64,000 bases of DNA, from NCBI RefSeq assembly GCF_002902285.1, contig NZ_PPRU01000018.1, positions 59,927-123,926 on the forward strand, written 5' to 3'. Below are positions 60,741-64,000 of this stretch, piece after piece. Position numbers and translations under genes: made by a program. This DNA is from Staphylococcus simulans. GTDB taxonomy: Bacteria > Bacillota > Bacilli > Staphylococcales > Staphylococcaceae. Within the stretch, counting starts at the first letter, position 1, and every line of letters begins with the position of its first letter. Under the pieces are notes generated by a model, which ran no database searches, was not told where the DNA came from, and saw only the letters and a list, made by a program, of their open reading frames with translations.

Positions 60741-61214
60741 ATGAAACATTATCTACGTACGATTGAACTCGTAATTTTATTTTTAATTCGTATTATAGCC
60801 GGCGGCTACATTTTAGCTCAAGGTTGGGAGAAGTTAACAGGTGGTTTTAAAATCGAACCGCTGATCCCAGTTGTGATTAAGAATGAAGATTCTCCAGTGT
60901 GGTTCAAACTCTTTTTTGAACACATCGTCGCGCACAGTGCTCCCGTCTTTAATGTAATTGTACCTTTAGGGGAAATTGCGATTGGTTTAGGGTTAATATT
61001 AGGAATTCTGTCACATATTGCAAGTTTCTTTGGCGCCTTTGTTATGCTAAATTATATTTTATCAGATATGATATTTACGTATCCTGTTCAATTAGCACTC
61101 TTTATTATATTGTTAATGAATAAAAACTTATTAAAACAAATTTCATTGAGTGCTGTAATCGCATATATTAAAGAAAAAGGTGATACAAGACGTGAACACA
61201 ATCTTAATCGTTGA
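60741..61214 (+). CDS. saeQ: SaeQ, DoxX-like membrane protein of the sae operon
   Basis: This 157-aa protein has four helices of the DoxX type: [20 protein letters not shown] opens the first, and the fold continues through [23 protein letters not shown]. It partners SaeP in down-tuning SaeS. GAAGAGAAG precedes the ATG. Its 3' end overlaps saeR by 23 bases, and an internal promoter (P3 in S. aureus) may lie within it. Confidence 0.9.
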   Translation: MKHYLRTIELVILFLIRIIAGGYILAQGWEKLTGGFKIEPLIPVVIKNEDSPVWFKLFFEHIVAHSAPVFNVIVPLGEIAIGLGLILGILSHIASFFGAFVMLNYILSDMIFTYPVQLALFIILLMNKNLLKQISLSAVIAYIKEKGDTRREHNLNR

Positions 61215-61878
61215 TGATGAACAAGACATGGTCGACATCTGCCAAACGTACTTCGAATATGAAGGTTATAAAGTATTAACTGCACATAATGGGGAAGATG
61301 CTTTGAACCAACTTGACCCATCAATTGATTTAATTATTTTAGACATCATGATGCCGAATGTAGATGGTTATGAAGTGATTAAGGAAATGAAACAACGACA
61401 ACTGGACATTCCATTTATTTATATGTCAGCAAAAACAAAAGAACATGACACCATTTATGCTTTGACTCTCGGCGCAGATGACTATTTAAAGAAGCCTTTC
61501 AGTCCAAGAGAACTCGTGTTACGTGCGAATAATTTGTTGAGCCGCGTTAAGCGCAGTCAGTCAGCACAAACAGCTTTAACTTTTGATACTTTAAAGTTGA
61601 ATGATCAACAAAAAAGTGTGGAAATTAATGGTGCTGTGGTGAACTTGAGAATTAAAGAATTTGAATTGTTGTGGTATTTAGCAACGCATGAAAATCAAGC
61701 GATATCTAAATCGCAATTGTTAGAAGAAGTATGGGGTTATGATTATTACGAAGATGCAAGTACAGTCAATGTACATATTCATCGCATCAGAGAAAAGTTC
61801 GAACAATTTCATTTCGACGCTTACACGATTACCACAGTATGGGGTCTTGGTTATAAGTTCGAAAGGAAAGCAGATTAA
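61192..61878 (+). CDS. saeR: Response regulator SaeR
   Basis: This 228-aa OmpR-type regulator, the same length as S. aureus SaeR, opens [20 protein letters not shown], with phosphoacceptor D51 (LIILDIMMP), switch Thr/Ser in MSAKTKEHD, Lys in LKKPFSPRE, and a winged-helix domain (about 128-226) ending [12 protein letters not shown]. It binds GTTAAN6GTTAA, one copy of which precedes saeP. GTG start within saeQ, 9 bases after AAAGGTGA. saeS starts right after the stop. Confidence 0.94.
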   Translation: MNTILIVDDEQDMVDICQTYFEYEGYKVLTAHNGEDALNQLDPSIDLIILDIMMPNVDGYEVIKEMKQRQLDIPFIYMSAKTKEHDTIYALTLGADDYLKKPFSPRELVLRANNLLSRVKRSQSAQTALTFDTLKLNDQQKSVEINGAVVNLRIKEFELLWYLATHENQAISKSQLLEEVWGYDYYEDASTVNVHIHRIREKFEQFHFDAYTITTVWGLGYKFERKAD

Positions 61879-62913
61879 ATGTTTTCAATCAGAACACAAG
61901 TGATTATCGGAGTGTTATCTAGTGTATTATTGGCCTCTACCATCCTCGGTATTGCTTATAAACTGATGTTGTTCAATGGTCATACCACAGTATTATTGAC
62001 GGTTAGCGCTATAGTATCGAGTTGTTTAACCTTATTCATCTGCAGTTTCTTTTTAACACCTCTCGTTCAAAAGATTAAACATTTCAATGTCAGAACGAAA
62101 CAATTCGCAGATGGTAATTACGAGATGGAACCTACGCAATTTACTTCACCGAGAGAAATTAAAGAACTGAGTCACTCTTTTAATAAAATGGCCCATGAGA
62201 TTACCAAACAAATGGTCCAAATCAAGTCAGAACAACAAGAGAAGTATGAATTGATTCAAAATTTAGCACATGATTTAAAAACACCGCTCGCATGTATTAT
62301 TTCGTATTCAGAAGCATTAAAAGACGGTGTCGTTCACTCACAAATAGATCGTCAGGAAGCCTATGACACCTTAATCAAACAATCTAATCGCCTATCCAAA
62401 ATGTTTGACGAGTTAACGCATGTCGCAACATTAGATGCTCCGAATACTTATGTAGTAGAAACAATTCAAATCGACCAATTATTATTGAATATACTAAATG
62501 GCTATGAACAACGTATGAAAATAGACAACAGACATTTAGAAGTGAAGTTTTGTGATAAGTTGGCACCTTTCAAACAATATCCGCAACCGTTAGAACGTAT
62601 CATTACGAACTTAATTGATAATGCGATGAACTTCTCGCCATCAGGTAGTCCAATTTATATTTGTCTTGCTGAAAGCGAAAAACATATCCAAATTTACATC
62701 AAAGATAAAGGCATCGGAATTGCGAAAGCAGATATTAAGCGTATTTTTGAGCGTACTTTCAGAGTAGAAGATTCTAGAAATTACCATACAGGTGGTTCTG
62801 GTTTAGGGTTATACATCACACAAGAACTGGTGAAACAAATCGGCGGTACGATTCAAGTTGAAAGTGAACCTGAAGTAGGAACTACGATGATCGTATCTTT
62901 GCCAAAATTATAA
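61879..62913 (+). CDS. saeS: Sensor kinase SaeS
   Basis: This 344-aa intramembrane histidine kinase has two transmembrane helices (about 9-29 and 38-60) joined by a very short loop (FNGHTT), a HAMP domain (61-112), the phosphoacceptor motif [11 protein letters not shown] with His131 as in S. aureus, and an ATPase domain with [17 protein letters not shown] and GGSGLGLYI. Leu at position 18 is the regulated form seen in most S. aureus; the Pro18 variant is constitutive. It is adjacent to saeR with no gap. Confidence 0.93.
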   Translation: MFSIRTQVIIGVLSSVLLASTILGIAYKLMLFNGHTTVLLTVSAIVSSCLTLFICSFFLTPLVQKIKHFNVRTKQFADGNYEMEPTQFTSPREIKELSHSFNKMAHEITKQMVQIKSEQQEKYELIQNLAHDLKTPLACIISYSEALKDGVVHSQIDRQEAYDTLIKQSNRLSKMFDELTHVATLDAPNTYVVETIQIDQLLLNILNGYEQRMKIDNRHLEVKFCDKLAPFKQYPQPLERIITNLIDNAMNFSPSGSPIYICLAESEKHIQIYIKDKGIGIAKADIKRIFERTFRVEDSRNYHTGGSGLGLYITQELVKQIGGTIQVESEPEVGTTMIVSLPKL

Positions 62914-62999
62914 AACAGTAGAAAAGAAAAGCGTAGAAAGTAAAAGTAAGTATTACAGATAAAAGATAAGAACTAATCCCTAATGAATTTGAAAAGAAA

Positions 63000-63050
63000 A
63001 AACAGACAAGGTTGAAGATATAATCACATCTTCAACCTTGTCTGTTTAGT
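63000..63050. terminator. Bidirectional terminator between saeS and scdA
   Basis: AACAGACAAGGTTGAAGAT and ATCTTCAACCTTGTCTGTT form a perfect 19-bp stem over an 8-base loop, with A-runs on the left and T-rich sequence on the right. Confidence 0.95.
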
Positions 63051-63084
63051 TTTATAAGATATTCACGCTAAATATAAAGTTAAA

Positions 63085-63780
63085 TTAGCTTTGTTGTAAT
63101 TGTTCGCGACATTTTTCGAATAAAACGTGGTTTTCTAAATGTACGTGTTGTAATGTCGCATTTTCTAACGCAGCTAAACGAGTGTACACTAAACGCCATG
63201 TTCCGCAAGCTTCGATAGGCGGTTGGAAATCATTCGTAATTTCATCCATTCTACGTAACAAGTTACCTGTACTGTCATGATCTGCAGTTAAATCTTCGAT
63301 AATAGCTTCTACGTTATCAACATTCTCACCATTCGCAAATGCGATAAGTTGAGGGAAGTCTTTTTCATCTTCTTTTTGTGTATGTTCTAACATGTTGTTT
63401 TTAAATGTTGTATATAAATCTTTTAATTCTAACAAGTACTCATGACTTGGACCGTGAACTTTTGCGAGTTTAGTCACATAAGGTGTTAAGTTTTTGAACT
63501 CTTCTTTCATTGGTTCGTGGTATGCATCTTGGATGTATTGAATTAAAGAAGGGATGCTTAAATATTTAGGATTTAAGCCTTGTCCTCCGGCATTTTGTTT
63601 ACTTGCTTCATCAAGTTCAGCTAATAAATCTTCTAAAACAACTCTTTTTTTATCTTTCGCAGCTTCTTCAATAGAAACTTGGCCGCCACAACAAAAATCT
63701 ATACCAGAACGTTTGAAGATATCAGCAGTTTTCGGATAGTCTGTCACAACGTTCGCTACAATATCAGTTTTAGTAATCAT
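63085..63780 (-). CDS. scdA: Iron-sulfur cluster repair di-iron protein ScdA
   Basis: This 231-aa RIC/YtfE-family protein repairs Fe-S clusters after nitrosative and oxidative damage. The N-terminal ScdA_N domain has DFCCGGQ (about 28-34); the hemerythrin-like domain has His/Glu ligands in [41 protein letters not shown] and [12 protein letters not shown]. The frame extends to 63840, but AAAAGGAGCG precedes the ATG at 63780. In S. aureus scdA is next to lytSR; here it follows sae. Confidence 0.92.
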   Translation of the reverse strand: MITKTDIVANVVTDYPKTADIFKRSGIDFCCGGQVSIEEAAKDKKRVVLEDLLAELDEASKQNAGGQGLNPKYLSIPSLIQYIQDAYHEPMKEEFKNLTPYVTKLAKVHGPSHEYLLELKDLYTTFKNNMLEHTQKEDEKDFPQLIAFANGENVDNVEAIIEDLTADHDSTGNLLRRMDEITNDFQPPIEACGTWRLVYTRLAALENATLQHVHLENHVLFEKCREQLQQS

Positions 63781-64000
63781 AATATACGCTCCTTTTCGAC
63801 TCATCTCTATTATAAGAAGAATAGTGATAAATAAAAACAAAAAGTGTTCTAAATTAAAAGTATTATTGTAATCTTCATAAAAACTTCAAGGAAATTTATT
63901 ATAAATTTACCCTGATAGAGACTAAAGTAACTCACAAAAGGAGTATTAATATTAAAATAAATGTCATAAAAATTACTTTAAACACTATAAGTATAAATAG
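63781..64000. other. Upstream region of scdA at the window edge
   Basis: This AT-rich stretch contains the scdA promoter region on the minus strand. AAAAGGAGTATTAATATT near 63938 on the plus strand may be the ribosome binding site of a gene beyond the window, but no frame is sustained inside it. Confidence 0.3.

Noticed and set aside
1..64000. tRNA or rRNA genes, insertion sequences, prophage
   Set aside because: No cloverleaf, rRNA-like stretch, transposase, integrase or terminal inverted repeat pair was recognised in the window.

Overview
This window reads as a low-GC Staphylococcus chromosome segment. The evidence is a run of staphylococcal signature loci: fhuCBG, graRS-vraFG, pit/DUF47, a LysM-CHAP hydrolase, a giant AraC regulator next to sarX, mgrA, norA, fruRKA, mpfA, saePQRS and scdA, in an order close to the one I know from the S. 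aureus chromosome. Several things argue against S. aureus itself: a complete gas vesicle (gvp) cluster, no graX beside graR, and neighbours such as an isolated SAM-riboswitch-controlled methionine-binding lipoprotein and a hydroxyisocaproate-dehydrogenase-like enzyme. A coagulase-negative species of the S. carnosus / S. condimenti / S. simulans type is likely, but this is inference and the species cannot be fixed from the sequence alone.

Layout. 0-8.3 kb: a candidate small RNA, a YitT membrane protein, the Fur-box-controlled fhuCBG hydroxamate-siderophore permease, a YkvI-type transporter, an anchored esterase and a GNAT enzyme. 8.5-13 kb: the GraRS-VraFG antimicrobial-peptide sensing and resistance module. 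13-21.4 kb: phosphate uptake (DUF47 + Pit), a secreted LysM-CHAP cell wall hydrolase, an AraC regulator, SarX, a YebC/PmpR regulator and a cupin. 21.7-29.8 kb: the gas vesicle locus, the accessory highlight. 30-39 kb: a DUF402 protein, LysR, an MFS exporter, small membrane and lipoproteins, a GNAT enzyme, a LOG-family nucleosidase, a DUF188 protein and UppP. 39-45.8 kb: CydDC, MgrA, a CobW GTPase and an aldo/keto reductase. 46-49.7 kb: malate dehydrogenase beside a dicarboxylate symporter, and a DUF1361 pair. 50-54.5 kb: NorA, an S-box riboswitch with MetQ, an LDH-family enzyme, a small orphan protein and YbaK. 54.6-58.3 kb: fructose utilisation. 58.5-60 kb: the MpfA magnesium exporter with a structured leader. 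60-64 kb: saePQRS and scdA.

The gas vesicle cluster follows the Bacillus megaterium gene order (Q-A/B-R/O-[N]-F-G-L-S-K-J-T-U), but no gvpN AAA+ ATPase is present. It is preceded by two extra genes that share the N-terminal glycine-zipper segment of GvpT; one has an acidic tail and the other a basic tail, and both end in a coiled coil. A sequence matching the staphylococcal sigma-B promoter lies just upstream. The GvpA structural protein has an unusually long Gln-rich tail, GvpQ ends in six hexapeptide repeats, and GvpT carries a very long acidic repeat domain.

Regulatory sites that can be read directly are a Fur box (fhu), an S-box SAM riboswitch with terminator (metQ), a perfect SaeR direct repeat (saeP), a leader with a short upstream ORF before mpfA, and many intrinsic terminators that delimit the transcription units. 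No tRNA, rRNA, IS element or CRISPR array was seen.
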